Below, piece by piece: positions 22,969 through 33,212 of a stretch of DNA of 64,000 bases. A program made the translations under genes and the position numbers. The stretch's first letter is position 1; each line of letters begins with the position of its first letter. This DNA is from Torymus aiolomorphi (taxonomy: Eukaryota > Arthropoda > Insecta > Hymenoptera > Torymidae). Below the pieces are notes generated by a model. The model searched no databases and was not told the DNA's origin. It saw only the letters and a list, made by a program, of their open reading frames with translations. The stretch covers positions 57,200,475-57,264,474 of the forward strand of contig CM070877.1 of assembly GCA_036365515.1 (NCBI GenBank), written 5' to 3'.

Positions 22969-25238
22969 GTGAACCTCGAACCTCTTCTATCGGAGGGAGA
23001 AAAATTAATGAAACCCTGGAGATCTCTAACACAGTTATGCAGCCATAACAACGGCGCTTGCCGACACCAGCAACAGTTAAAGAACGCATACTACCAAAGC
23101 ATAAGCAGCAATAAAGATGTTGATCGGGTATTGGAATTAGTGCAGAGACATAAAGCACAAGACTCAACCCGACCCAAGAGAGCACTAATTTCAGCAGTGG
23201 GGAAGGTCAGTCGATATTTGTTCGGGACCCTCGATGAAGCGTCAGAGGCTGAAATAAAGAGCCTCATAGAAGGATCCAACAACAATACCAACCGGCTCTC
23301 AAACTTACTAGCGAATCAAACTGAAGTAATATACAAGGAATTCGGAATGATACAAAATAAGCTCGAAGAACTCGACAGAAAGACACAGTTAATTAACCAA
23401 CAGGAACGAGAATCGCGACAGAACTCGGCATTCGCGATAGCCATGCAACTGTTTGAGGAAAGCGTGTTCCAATACGAAATGGATACACAAATCCTGACAG
23501 ATGCCATCTTATTCGGGCTTCAAGGAATTATACACCCTCGCTTCCTCAATTTTACACAAATCAAAGATACAGCCGCCGTAATATCTAAATCAGTGCCAGA
23601 GGCTGCCTTCTCCATGGAAGGGGAAGAGAGCATCATATCTGAACTAATGAAAATATCAGACGTAACAATACTATTACATCGTGCCAAATTAGTTTATTAT
23701 ATCTCGCTTCCATTAATCGATTATAGCACTTACCAATTATTTCAGGCATCGCCTTTACCGGTCCGACAGCATATGTCTAATACCTCGGATAACTTCGCAT
23801 AATTTGGCTGAGTTCAAAATACTTCGCGATTAACTCGAATAAAAACGCATATATAAATATAAATGAGGAATCCCTAAGTAAATGTAAAAAATTAAATAAT
23901 TGCTATATTTGACAAGAAACCGAACCTAGTCGTCCGTTAAGGGGGCTAGCCACCTTTTTTCTCTGAAATAAGAAGTCACATTTTAATACATAAATGTAAA
24001 CTAATTATTTCATACTTTATACATATAAAAGTGGGTATATTTACCTTACCTTAAAACTTTCTCCGATGGGCCTTTTATATGGTCCAGAACCATAGTCATC
24101 GATGAAACAAGTTTTTTCACTAACCGTAAGCTTTGAAATTTTCCTGTGGATGGATTGACTCCAGATTTGAACTAAATTACTCCTGAATAGTATAATTCTC
24201 ATATGAGTGTAGGGATTTAGGATTAAATGTCGGAAAAAATTTTTACATCAGAAAAATTATGAAAAAATATAAAAAATTTTAAAAAATTAAAAAAAAAACT
24301 CTTGAAAAACAGCACAATTTTTTTTTCTCATTAGATCAAAAATCCCTACACTCATATGAGAATTATACTATTCAGGAGTAATTTAGTTCAAATCTGGAGT
24401 CAATCCATCCACAGGAAAATTTCAAAGCTTACGGTTAGTGAAAAAACTTGTTACATCGATGACTATGGTTCTGGACCATATAAAAGGCCCATCGGAGAAA
24501 GTTTTAAGGTAAGGTAAATATACCCACTTTTATATGTAAAAAGTATGAAATAATTAGTTTACATTTATGTATTAAAATGTGACTTCTTATTTCAGAGAAA
24601 AAAGGTGTCTAGCCCCCTTAAACGAATACGCTGAATGCGAGGTAAAACTGGCAGCAAAAATTGGCATTCGCCATTGGTCGCAATTTGAAATAAGACTCGT
24701 AAAACTCGACACCACCTTCTGGGCCCGGTTAAGTTCTCCAAATAGTTGGGTATTCTCAACCAAAGAGCGCGACGAAGTAAAAATTAGCTGTAAACGTTCA
24801 GCCGATATAAACATCAACATTGAAGGATTAGGTATGCTAAAACTACCGACACGCTGTGCAGCGCGATCGGACTCAGTAAGACTGATGGCCGCACGGGAAA
24901 TCGTCACAAATTTCATGATACAGGCGTTTGACGAAGTAACGATAAATATATCAGAGATCCTTCGTGATTCTAATATCATGGAAAACACCCTCATTGACCT
25001 CAAAACGTCAGAGTTGTCACCAGCAAATGGAGCAACGACACGCGCGTTAAAATCGGGAAAAGACTTGCGCGAAATAATTAACAAAGCGCGAGCCCTAGGT
25101 CAATACAGGACTATGACAAATGAACTCGCAACCTTCAGAAATGTAGTTACATATTCTGGAAGCTCCTTAATTATACTCATTGCAATAATAATAATAACTA
25201 TCTGGAAAGTGCCAGCCAAAAGGGGGGCCCTCTACTAA
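22969..25238 (+). pseudogene. env: Errantivirus/baculovirus F-type envelope protein, interrupted
   Basis: The first part (22969-23802) has the F2 cysteines, a furin-type RPKR site at residues 68-71 and, directly after it, a fusion-peptide-like segment (ALISAVGKVSRYLFG) as in baculovirus F proteins and errantivirus Env. A long helical heptad region follows. The frame then shifts near 23800 and meets a stop near 23915. The 677-bp palindromic element (23941-24617) splits the gene. From about 24618 the ectodomain resumes and ends with a transmembrane helix (SSLIILIAIIIITIW) and a stop at 25238. The apparent start at 22969 is GTG, so the true N-terminus is unknown. The product would be a membrane fusion protein; this copy cannot make it. 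Confidence 0.85.
23941..24617. mobile_element. Palindromic TTAA element, copy 2, 677 bp
   Basis: It has the same length and nearly the same sequence as 14245-14921, with only a handful of differences by eye. TTAA flanks it at 23937-23940 and 24618-24621. It lies inside the errantivirus env, so it inserted after that element arrived. Confidence 0.9.
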
Positions 25239-25243
25239 CCAAA

Positions 25244-25438
25244 ATGAGACTATTTTCAGACATCGACATCCCGAAGGTGCCAACCGTCAGTCAAGGACAC
25301 CAGGGTCAGGTTTACTACTCTTCAACCACGGGTCGAGTATTCAGTCTGCCTAATCTAGACACCATCAACGCTCCGGGTGACTATGCTCCTCGCCTACCAA
25401 GGGCACCGAGACAGAAGAATAAAAGCCTAGCCATTTGA
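25244..25438 (+). CDS. Small ORF after env (64 codons), possible env tail
   Basis: It starts with ATG 6 bp after the env stop, in a different frame, and ends at 25438. The peptide is Pro- and Ser-rich with a basic end (RAPRQKNKSLAI) and no transmembrane segment. It may be the cytoplasmic tail of Env displaced by a frameshift, or a small accessory ORF. I do not recognise it as an independent protein. Confidence 0.35.
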   Translation: MRLFSDIDIPKVPTVSQGHQGQVYYSSTTGRVFSLPNLDTINAPGDYAPRLPRAPRQKNKSLAI

Positions 25439-25506
25439 TTAATGTTAAAAAAAAAATACAGTAATAATAATAATCAAAATATATTACATTTTTCATTATA
25501 TTGTAA

Positions 25507-26280
25507 ATAAAAAGAGAGAGGCAGAGCGAGCAGGTGGAATTGTAAAAATAGGGATACCGTCGCAAACATCTCACTAGACACTACACTCATTGTAACACAT
25601 CACACATCTACCCTAGCTTAGAAAATGTGTAAAACTCCCAGCCGCTAAATCGAGTCAACCTACAAACCAACAACCGAGCAACAAAACAGCTACTCAGCAA
25701 TTAGACCTAGAAAAAAAGAATTTTTTTATCTTTCCGGACTGGCTTCGACCGCCCAGGAGTGCGATCCCGAGGTCTCGGACGTCTTACGAGTGAGGACTCT
25801 CCACAGACAAGTTCAAACGCGCATAAGTGCAGTTCAGCACACTTCGCACGGCGCATCGCAACGTGCCCAAAAACAAAGTCAGCTCGTGGAAAATCACGGC
25901 GACCACGTGCGACTAATTCCCCTCCTAGTCAATAAATGAAGAAGGTGGGAGGACACATAACACGGATATAAAAATCGGGGAGCGCAGCCCCGCGGAGCAG
26001 TAGAGAGGTACAGAACGAGAAAGAACGACCGCGTCGATAGACGACCTCACCAGCCAACCAGGAACTGACCAGCCACCCACGAGTCCACCAGACCACGTAA
26101 CGGGACATCCGCGTCGCGAAACCAATTCCTTAGGCAGACTATCTACCTCCAGTACATTCAATAAGCAAACATTTTATCGATAATCCACTGTAGTTCGTGT
26201 AATTATTCGTCTCTTGGTGTGTAATCTCGAGGTAACCTCGAGACGACCGAGAACCAAACGAATACTCTCCACACGTAACA
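25507..26280 (+). mobile_element. Probable 3' LTR region of the errantivirus-like element
   Basis: A polypurine stretch (25508-25526) precedes a region of different, more GC-rich composition. This contains a TATA-like box (TATAAAAA near 25967) and an AATAAA (near 25931) and ends where the ~150-bp satellite begins. Position after env and these signals suggest an LTR. The borders are uncertain because no partner LTR was recognised. Confidence 0.4.
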
Positions 26281-27609
26281 GTATGCTCATAAAATATTTC
26301 CAGTAATAAAAAGTTTGGAAATGCCAAGCCGCGGAGAGAATATTTTTTCCGACAAGACCCCTATATAATCAGCTGTTTGGGGGTTTTCTGGGTAGTCGAT
26401 TTGGTTCGTAATTCTTTTACTGGTTGTTTGTATGCCCAAATAATAATTCCAGCAATAAAAAGTTTGGAAATGCCAAACGTCACGGAGAGAGAATTTTTTT
26501 TCCGTCACGATCCCTATATAATCAGCTGTCTGGGTGTTTTCCGGGGAGTCGATTTGGTTCGTAATTCTTTTACAGGGAGTTTTTATTCTCAAAAAGTAAT
26601 TTCAGCTTTAAAATGTTTGGAAATGCCAGACGCCGCGGAGTGAGAATTTTTTTTCTGTTCCGACCCCTATATAATCAGCTGTTTGGGTGTTTTCGAGGGA
26701 GTCGATTTGGTTCGTAATTCTTTTACAGGAAGTTATTATGCTCATAAAATAATTCCAACAATAAAAAGTTTGGAAATGCCAGACGCCGCGGAGTGAGAAT
26801 TTTTTTTCTGTCCCGACCCGTATATAATCAGCTGTTCGGGTGTTTTCGGGGGAGTCGATCTGGTTCGTAATTCTTTTACAGGGAGTTTTTATTCTCAAAA
26901 AGTAATTTCAGCTTTAAAAAGTTTGGAAATGCCAGACGCCGAGGAAAGGGATTTTTTTTCTGTCACGTCCCCTATATAGACAGCTGGTTGGAGATTTTCC
27001 GGGAAGTCAATTTGGTTCGTAATTTTTTTCCGGGTAGTTTATATGCTCAAAAAATAATTCCAGCAATAAAAGGATTGGAAATACCAAACGCCACGGAGAG
27101 AGAATTTTTTAATTGTAACGATCCCTGTATAATCGGCTGTTTGAGGGAGATTGAATTTTTTATCCGTCCCCACCCCTATATAATCAATGTTTGGGGGTTT
27201 TCCGGGTAGTCGATTTGTTTCGTAATATTTTTACTGCAAGATTGTATGCTCAAATAATAATTCCAACTTTAAAAAGTTTGGAAATGCCAGATATCGCGAA
27301 GTGAGAATTTTTTTCTGTCACGACGCCTGTATAATCAGCTTTTTGAGGGCTTTCCGTGGAGTCAATTTGGTTCGTAATTTTTTGCCGGTAGTTTGTATGC
27401 TCATAAAGTATTTCCAGTAATAAAAAGTTTGGAAATGCCAAGCCGCGGAGAGAATTTCTTTTCCGACACGACCCCTATATATTCAGCTGTTTGGGGGTTT
27501 TCCGGGCAATCGATTTGGTTCGTAATTTTTTTACTGGTAGTTTGTATGCCCAAATAATAATTCCAGCAATAAAAATTTTGGAAATGCCAAAAGTCGCGGG
27601 GAGAGAATT
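26281..27609 (+). repeat. Satellite-like array, ~9 units of ~150 bp
   Basis: Diverged units begin near 26281, 26429, 26583, 26736, 26888, 27041, 27245, 27396 and 27544. Each contains an AAAAAGTTTGGAAATGCCA block, a CCCCTATATAATCAGCTGTTT block and a GTCGATTTGGTTCGTAATT block. Alternating unit types (TATGCTCA... and TTATTCTCA...) suggest partial higher-order structure. Open frames across it are by-products. The array starts at the end of the probable LTR and ends inside a non-LTR remnant. Confidence 0.9.
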
Positions 27610-28713
27610 TTGTCCATATCAATATCTATTACCTTTAGTTTAGTCTTGTTTATTTCCTCTTTTTCTATTTTAAATTTGTTTGATAGTTTTTCTCCTAGTT
27701 TATTCACAAGTGAATTAATATTTTCCTCGTTCATACAATTTATTATCAGTGTTATTATTGTTCCTGCATGCTACAGTTTTTGTCTCAATAGCTTTATCTT
27801 GGGTTAAATGTTTTGGAACTTTCTGTTCTAAGTCTGTGTTGTTTTTGTTTTCTATTTTTTTAATTATTAATGTTGAGGTTTGTGGATAATTAATAGTATT
27901 GAGGTTTGTGGTAAAGTAAGAAACCATTATTTAATAGAGAGAGATAAATATAGTTTATTTAAGTGGCAAAAACGCCAGTTCGCACGTCCGACTTACATCC
28001 CAGTTGAATAGCGAGAGAGTAAGAAACACTCTAAGTGCGCTACACTGCTCTCGCGTCTCACGCAACTCTCATACAGATATACTGGAGTGGGGAGACACTC
28101 ATGTGTGTGTTTCGTCCGCCGTCGCTTGGCAGACGCGCATACCATTGTACCTATCCTCGCGTACAGCGCGCTGCATGTTGAAACATTCACATGTTCCAAC
28201 AATTAATTTTGGCACTCTTTTGCTTTTTGGTTTTGGGTTAGATGTTATTTCTGCAAAAGTCTTCATATTATTGTTTTCGCCCTGTTTTTCTTTAGTAAGA
28301 AGTTGATTTAGAATTTTATTCTTGTCTTGTAGTTCGTTGTTTAGTTGTTTTAGAAGATGGTTATCGATATTGAAAGTTTTGATTTCACCATAGTATTCAT
28401 ATACTGTATCGTTGAGACCCTTTTAATTGTTGTTGTGTTGTTCTAGATTTATTTCGTTGATGATTTCTTGTTTTACTTGCTCCTTTGTTGTTAGTTTAAT
28501 TTGTGCTATTAATTGCTTGGCTTTGTTGCTCAATGTGCCATATGGTATGTTAGAGGTTAAGGCCACATTGGGATGGTCCTGGCATAGCATTAGTGAGTTA
28601 CTAATGAATTTCACTGGACATCCTGACTTATATTTTTTCACTATTTCGTTAGTGTGAACAAAATTCTCACATAATAAACACAATGCCGCTCCTACTGTGG
28701 CTGTGGGTGGCAC
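27610..28713 (-). pseudogene. Non-LTR retrotransposon ORF1 (gag-like) remnant
   Basis: The minus-strand frame starts near 28713 with a Cys-containing region (CLLCENFVH) and meets an in-frame stop near 28423. It continues into a Lys/Asn-rich segment with KTFAEITSNPKPKSKRVPKLI near 28240, a pattern common in non-LTR ORF1 proteins (an A-D/E-I stretch followed by a basic Pro-rich linker). A copia-type solo LTR (27871-28201) splits it, and the frame resumes after the LTR (IIKKIENKNN) before another frameshift near 27730. It ends abruptly at the satellite. The clade is not determined. Confidence 0.55.
27866..28206 (-). mobile_element. Copia-type solo LTR, 331 bp, TSD ATTAA
   Basis: On the minus strand the LTR (27871-28201) starts TGTTGGAACATG and ends CCTCAACA. 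ATTAA occurs at 27866-27870 and 28202-28206. Its CpG-rich middle and the end of its U3/R region resemble the other copia LTRs in layout but not in sequence, so it is a third copia family. No internal sequence remains, so it is a solo LTR left by recombination. Confidence 0.85.
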
Positions 28714-29369
28714 TTGTAGAATTTAGTGGCACTCGTATCGTGCGGCTTCTTGCCTCCCGATGCCAACTTGGCGACGAGAATTGTGAGAGTTGTGCTAAGA
28801 GAAGTTCTAATAAACACAACAATTCATCACAATCAACACTACCAGAGCAGAAAACAGATGAGAATATTCAAAAAGATGATTTATCTAACAAATCTGAGTT
28901 AGAAAAACCACTATCAGTTCTCGCCCCGAAAATTGAGGAAACTCAAAGGTGACAGATATCACAAAAACTGACAGAGACACCTAAGAGCAAATATACGAGT
29001 GATTTCTCTAGTTCTATTGCTACTATCTCAGCTAAAAATGATAGAAACATCTGGATGAATTTCAATAATGCTGATATTTTTACTAGAATAAGTGTGCGTT
29101 TGAGTGACTTTTCAAAGCTGCAGTCTAATAATAAAGAGCCGCTACAATCGGATCCACAAATAACACTAAAAACGAAACTAACGAAAAAACTTGAAAGTAT
29201 ACAAAAAATGCTGACGATTGGACTGAATCTGCGAAGGGAATACCAGAATACTGAATATTGGAACCGTCACAGATCTTTACCCACGATATCTAAAGCGAAC
29301 TTCAAGGAGATAAAAAATGGCAGTATGGAAGAGAAAGTATATTTACAGCAACTGACCATCACAGGAAAA
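28683..29369 (+). pseudogene. Unrecognised broken ORF, Ser/Lys-rich
   Basis: One plus-strand frame stays open from 28683 to 29447 except for a single TGA at 28950. The translated part is hydrophilic (CESCAKRSSNKHNN near 28780; KLTKKLESIQKMLTIGL near 29190; EYQNTEYWNRHRSL near 29245). It looks like a real, recently broken coding region, but I recognise no domain. The last codons, after about 29370, come from an interspersed repeat that also begins near 33936 and 62905, so the native C-terminus is lost. It overlaps the start of the minus-strand ORF1 remnant. Confidence 0.4.
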
Positions 29370-30523
29370 AAAACCGCTGCCAATTCATTGGCACGTAGCT
29401 TCCTCAAACTTAATTTATTGATCCCTTTAATTAATTTTTACTTCTAATATTTAAAATTTAATACTTTATCTTGTACGGTTAGACTAAGTAGGAGAAGGTC
29501 ATGGGTCCAGATTCAGCTTAAACTGAGCGTTATACCTTTTTCGTAATGGACCGATTTTTTTGGGCAACAAACTTGATCTGAAGATATATAAAAGCTACAT
29601 CTGTGCCAAATTTCAGGACGATTGGGTAATTTTTGCTCTTGTTATCGTGCGACAACGAAAACGCAAATTTTTTCTAAAATAATTTTTTTCTAAAAAACAA
29701 ATGAAGATATTCTCCTGAAATTTTAACGAAATATAGTCTTCTATAAATTTAATAAGTGGTTAAAATTTTAAGTCGATAAATCAATTATTTTTTGAGAAAA
29801 CGCGATTCGAAAATTTTTTTAAAAGTTTTTAACCTCAAATATCTGTTTTCGTAATGGACCAATTTTTTTGGGCAACAACCTCGATCTCAAGATATATAAA
29901 AGCTACATCTGTGCCAAATTTCAGGACGATTGGATAATTTTTGCTATATTTATCGTGCGACAACGAAAAGGAAAATTTTTTATAAAATAATTCTTTTCTA
30001 AAAAACAAATGAAGATCATCTCTTGAAATTTTAACCAAATATAGTCTTCTATAAGTTTAATAAGTGGTTAAAATTTTAAGTCGATAAATCAAGTAATCTC
30101 TGAGAAAATGCGATTCAAAAATTAAAAAAAAAAATTTTTAACCTCAAATATCTTTTTTCGTAATGGACCGATTTTTTGGGCAACGAACTTGATCTGAAGA
30201 TATATAAAAGCTACATCTGTGCCAAATTTCAGGACGATTGGGTAATTTTTGCTCTTTTTATTGTGCGACAACGAAAACGCAATTTTTTTCTAAAATAATT
30301 TTTTTTTCCAAAAAACAAATGAAAATAATCTCTTGAAATTTTAACCACATATAGTCTTAAATTATTGTAATAACTGGTTAAAATTTGAAGTCGATAAATA
30401 AAGTATTTTTTTAGAAATTAATTTATGAAATATAAAAAAAGTTTTCCTTAATAACAAATGACAGAGTGAAGATATTTTAAATTTTAAAAAAGGCAAATAT
30501 AGGTAATTTAAATACCTTTCAAG
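29370..30523 (+). repeat. Interspersed repeat with ~309-bp internal tandem units
   Basis: It begins with the CGCTGCCAATTCATTGGC block that also opens copies at about 33936 and 62905 and, reversed, near 58056. Inside, units starting CGTAATGGACC at 29542, 29850 and 30159 repeat with a period of 308-309 bp; the third is partial. The repeat is interrupted at 30524 by a solo LTR and resumes at 31597. Confidence 0.8.
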
Positions 30524-31592
30524 TGTAACGGGATGGCTAGTGGGGGAAAATCCCAACAAGCCACAGGCCAGCGATGCCCTAGAACACGGTGCCGCGGGTG
30601 TCAGACTAAAATGACTTGCCCGGGGATCTGCTCCTGGAATCCCGAAAACAACGCGAAGATCGCACACGAACTTCGCTTTCCAACTAATTGGATCGCTGAG
30701 TGAAAAGCGCGCGCTCGAAGAGTAAAGCGCGCGGCCGCTATGCTCAGATATGAAAACGACCGGCGGAGTCGTTTTCCCGCGGAGGCGGCGGTATCCGGGA
30801 GAAGGACAGGTTGTAATGACAACGCGACGAGTAACTAGATATCACAATATATTCACAATCACTAATTACAAGCACAACGCACGTGCTGATTAGAACAAAG
30901 AGTTAGTTCGCGCGCGACCGTTAATATTCAAACGCGCGAACTACACGGCGCGCGGCGAAGCTGCTAATTTCGCGCGCGGTGTTAAAGTACGGAGGGCTGA
31001 CACACACCCCCACGTACACGGCACAGAAGGCTTGCACGGGGCGATTTCCGTGCGAGCCTTTACAATAAACCCGCGAGAGGAGAGTAGAAAACTTACGTTA
31101 GGAAGGAGCAGCCGGTGCACTCGACTCTCTCTCGCTCCCTGTCGCTCGCACAGCAGTTGTGCTCTCTTTCTCTCTCTCTCTCTTGCTCGCTGGATCGTGT
31201 CGGCAGGCGGGTTGGCTGCCGGCTCGTTTCTCACAGTCTCGTGCGGCTCACGCGGCTCGGGACAGCTCTCTCTCTGTCTCTCTTTCGCACGTTCACTTTA
31301 TACGGCGCCTCCACTACACTCGCGGGGTCTCACAAGGTACGATAGGACGGCGCGGACAAGTAAAACAGGAGAGACACGGAGGAGATGTTTTTAGCGCGAT
31401 GGCAGACACGAATATGGCTCCCTTTTCTCGCGGGAACCAGTTAGCAGCTTCGCGACGGATGACGGGCATTTTACGCGTCGCGAGACCGATTCGCTACGCG
31501 CGGCGCGCCTCGATTCGGCTGCGCAGGAGTTGCGCGCGCGCGCTCACTACCTTCGCGCGGTAGATTAGAATCGCGGCTAGACACGCGTTACA
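30524..31592 (+). mobile_element. GC-rich solo LTR, 1069 bp, TSD CAAG
   Basis: It starts TGTAACGGG and ends CGCGTTACA. CAAG flanks it at 30520-30523 and 31593-31596. A paralogous uninterrupted copy of the same flanks at 32290-32345 serves as empty site. The LTR is CpG-rich and holds a CT-rich microsatellite (31159-31190). The 4-bp duplication suggests a gypsy-type element. An inverted relative lies at 32821-33868. Open frames inside are not genes. Confidence 0.88.
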
Positions 31593-31596
31593 CAAG

Positions 31597-32345
31597 AAAA
31601 GTTTATTATATTATGTAGTAATGGCTGTAAGATATGAAAAAATCAAAAAAACTCAAAATTCAAAATTCGTTTTTGGAAAATAATTTTTTTTTCTAAAGAA
31701 CAAATGAAGATAATCTCTTGAAATTTTAACCACATATAGTCTTCAATTAGTGTAATAACTGGTTATTTATTTCAAGTCGATAAATAAATTATCTTTTGAG
31801 AAATTAATTTACGAAATATAAAAAAGTTTTCCTTAAGATGGTTCTCCTCGGACCCCCTTGTCAAAGCAGTAATTTCTTGGCTATAATTTCTTAGTTTTGA
31901 ATAACTTTTAATTTTTCCTTCGGTAAGTTCCCATGAAATTTCTTAAGGAGCAAAATGAGACCTTGAAAACCAAAATCGGTTGAGAAACAAAAAAGATTCC
32001 AGTGATTTATCAACAATTATTTGTAGTGACAATATCTAGTTTCTAGAATATCTCCATTTTGTGAAAAAAGTTATTTTAGTCATGTTAAATACACTTTATT
32101 TATAATACATTGACTATCTCTATCATTTTAAATAAATAAATCACATTACACTACGAATTTATTAAATTTTAGGTAATTTCTACATTTAGCACTGATTTGA
32201 CTAGGGAGTCCGAGGAGAACCACCTCAATAACAATTGACAGAGTGAAGATATTTTAAATTTTAAAAAAGGAAAATATAGGTAATTTAAATACCTTTCAAG
32301 AGAAGTTTATTATATTATGTAATAATGACTGTAGGATATGAAAAA
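31597..32345 (+). repeat. Continuation of the interspersed repeat, with a duplicated segment
   Basis: Positions 31597-31836 continue the repeat after the solo LTR, and 32229-32345 continue it after a MITE. The segment around AAATACCTTTCAAG and GTTTATTATATTATGTA occurs twice (30510 plus 31600, and 32290-32330), so part of the repeat is tandemly duplicated. Confidence 0.65.
31837..32224. mobile_element. MITE with TTAA target, 388 bp
   Basis: The terminal inverted repeats are GATGGTTCTCCTCGGAC and the complement of GTCCGAGGAGAACCACC. TTAA flanks it on the left (31833-31836) and TCAA, a one-base change, on the right (32225-32228). The uninterrupted paralogue at 30450-30465 shows the empty site. 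TTAA specificity suggests piggyBac-type mobilisation. Confidence 0.75.
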
Positions 32346-32508
32346 TTCAAAAAACTAAAAATTCAGAATCGTTTTTTGATTATAAAACAAAAGAAAATCA
32401 GTAAAAACTCAAATCCATCAAGGTACCATTCTTTTCCCGCGAGATGAAGAGAATAAGCTTTACCCGACGAGAATCAGTCGATTCGTTTCGGAGATATGAA
32501 GAGTTCAA

Positions 32509-32616
32509 ACACACACACACACACGCACACGCGCACACACACACACACACACACACGCACACACACACACACACACACCCACACACACACACACGCACAC
32601 ACACACAAACAAAAAT
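32509..32616. repeat. (CA)n microsatellite with CG interruptions
   Basis: A long CA-repeat tract lies within a copy of the hairpin-ended repeat. Frames of Val-Cys or Thr-His repeats here are artefacts. Confidence 0.95.
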
Positions 32617-32705
32617 GATCAAAATCAACTAATATACACATATATCGCCTTAAACCATCTTTTTGAACATTTTTTTTTTTCGAAAAATTTTTTCACCGTT
32701 ACAAA

Positions 32706-32724
32706 GCTTCCTCTATGAGGAAGC
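32706..32724 (+). repeat. Terminal hairpin of an interspersed repeat (perfect stem)
   Basis: GCTTCCTCTATGAGGAAGC forms an 8-bp stem with a 3-nt loop, preceded by TTACAAA. Related hairpins occur at 34952-34970, 36806-36824 and 63599-63617 at the same end of each copy. Confidence 0.75.
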
Positions 32725-32820
32725 AACAACACTGAGAATTAGGAAGTGTAATGGTATCGGATCATTTAAGTTCTATTTTAATGACAGAAAGTCACAAGGC
32801 ATGCGCAGTTTTGCCTATGT

Positions 32821-33128
32821 TGTAACGCGTGCGCGAGTTAGGTAATTCGAGATTCGAATTACCCGCGCCGAGCAGGCATGCTCACTGGGGGCGCGAGCGC
32901 GCGAGCATTCTGACCGGATTAGAACGGTCTCGCGACGCGTAATATGCCCGTCGTGTACCCGCGAAGCTGCTACGGCTTTATGCGAGTCACGGCAGCCATC
33001 TTCGTGTCTGCCATCGCGCCGTGAGCATCTCCCCCGTGTCTCTGGAAAGTTACCGCGTTCGCGCCGTATAGTTTTGTATCTATAGCTCTACCGCGAGTGA
33101 AGTGGAGGCGCGGACTAGCGTGCGAGTA

Positions 33129-33212
<84 letters not shown>

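Noticed and set aside
24579..24620. Start codon and first ~14 codons of the second env piece
   Set aside because: They lie within the palindromic MITE, so this is not a native start; env sequence resumes only at about 24618.
26281..27609. Tandem array considered as a CRISPR array
   Set aside because: Units of ~150 bp diverge throughout and there are no short identical repeats with unique spacers; the context is eukaryotic.
26287..27622. Several similar ORFs on both strands, resembling a protein repeat family
   Set aside because: They follow the ~150-bp satellite period, carry no domain and exist in several frames; the DNA repeat explains them.
30941..31563. Overlapping GC-rich frames on both strands, looking like a CpG-island gene
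   Set aside because: The sequence is a solo LTR with TG...CA ends, a 4-bp duplication and an inverted relative at 32821-33868.
32706..32724. Hairpin considered as a Helitron 3' end or a transcription terminator
   Set aside because: No CTRR terminus follows and no 5' TC end is evident; bacterial-type terminators are irrelevant in this genome.
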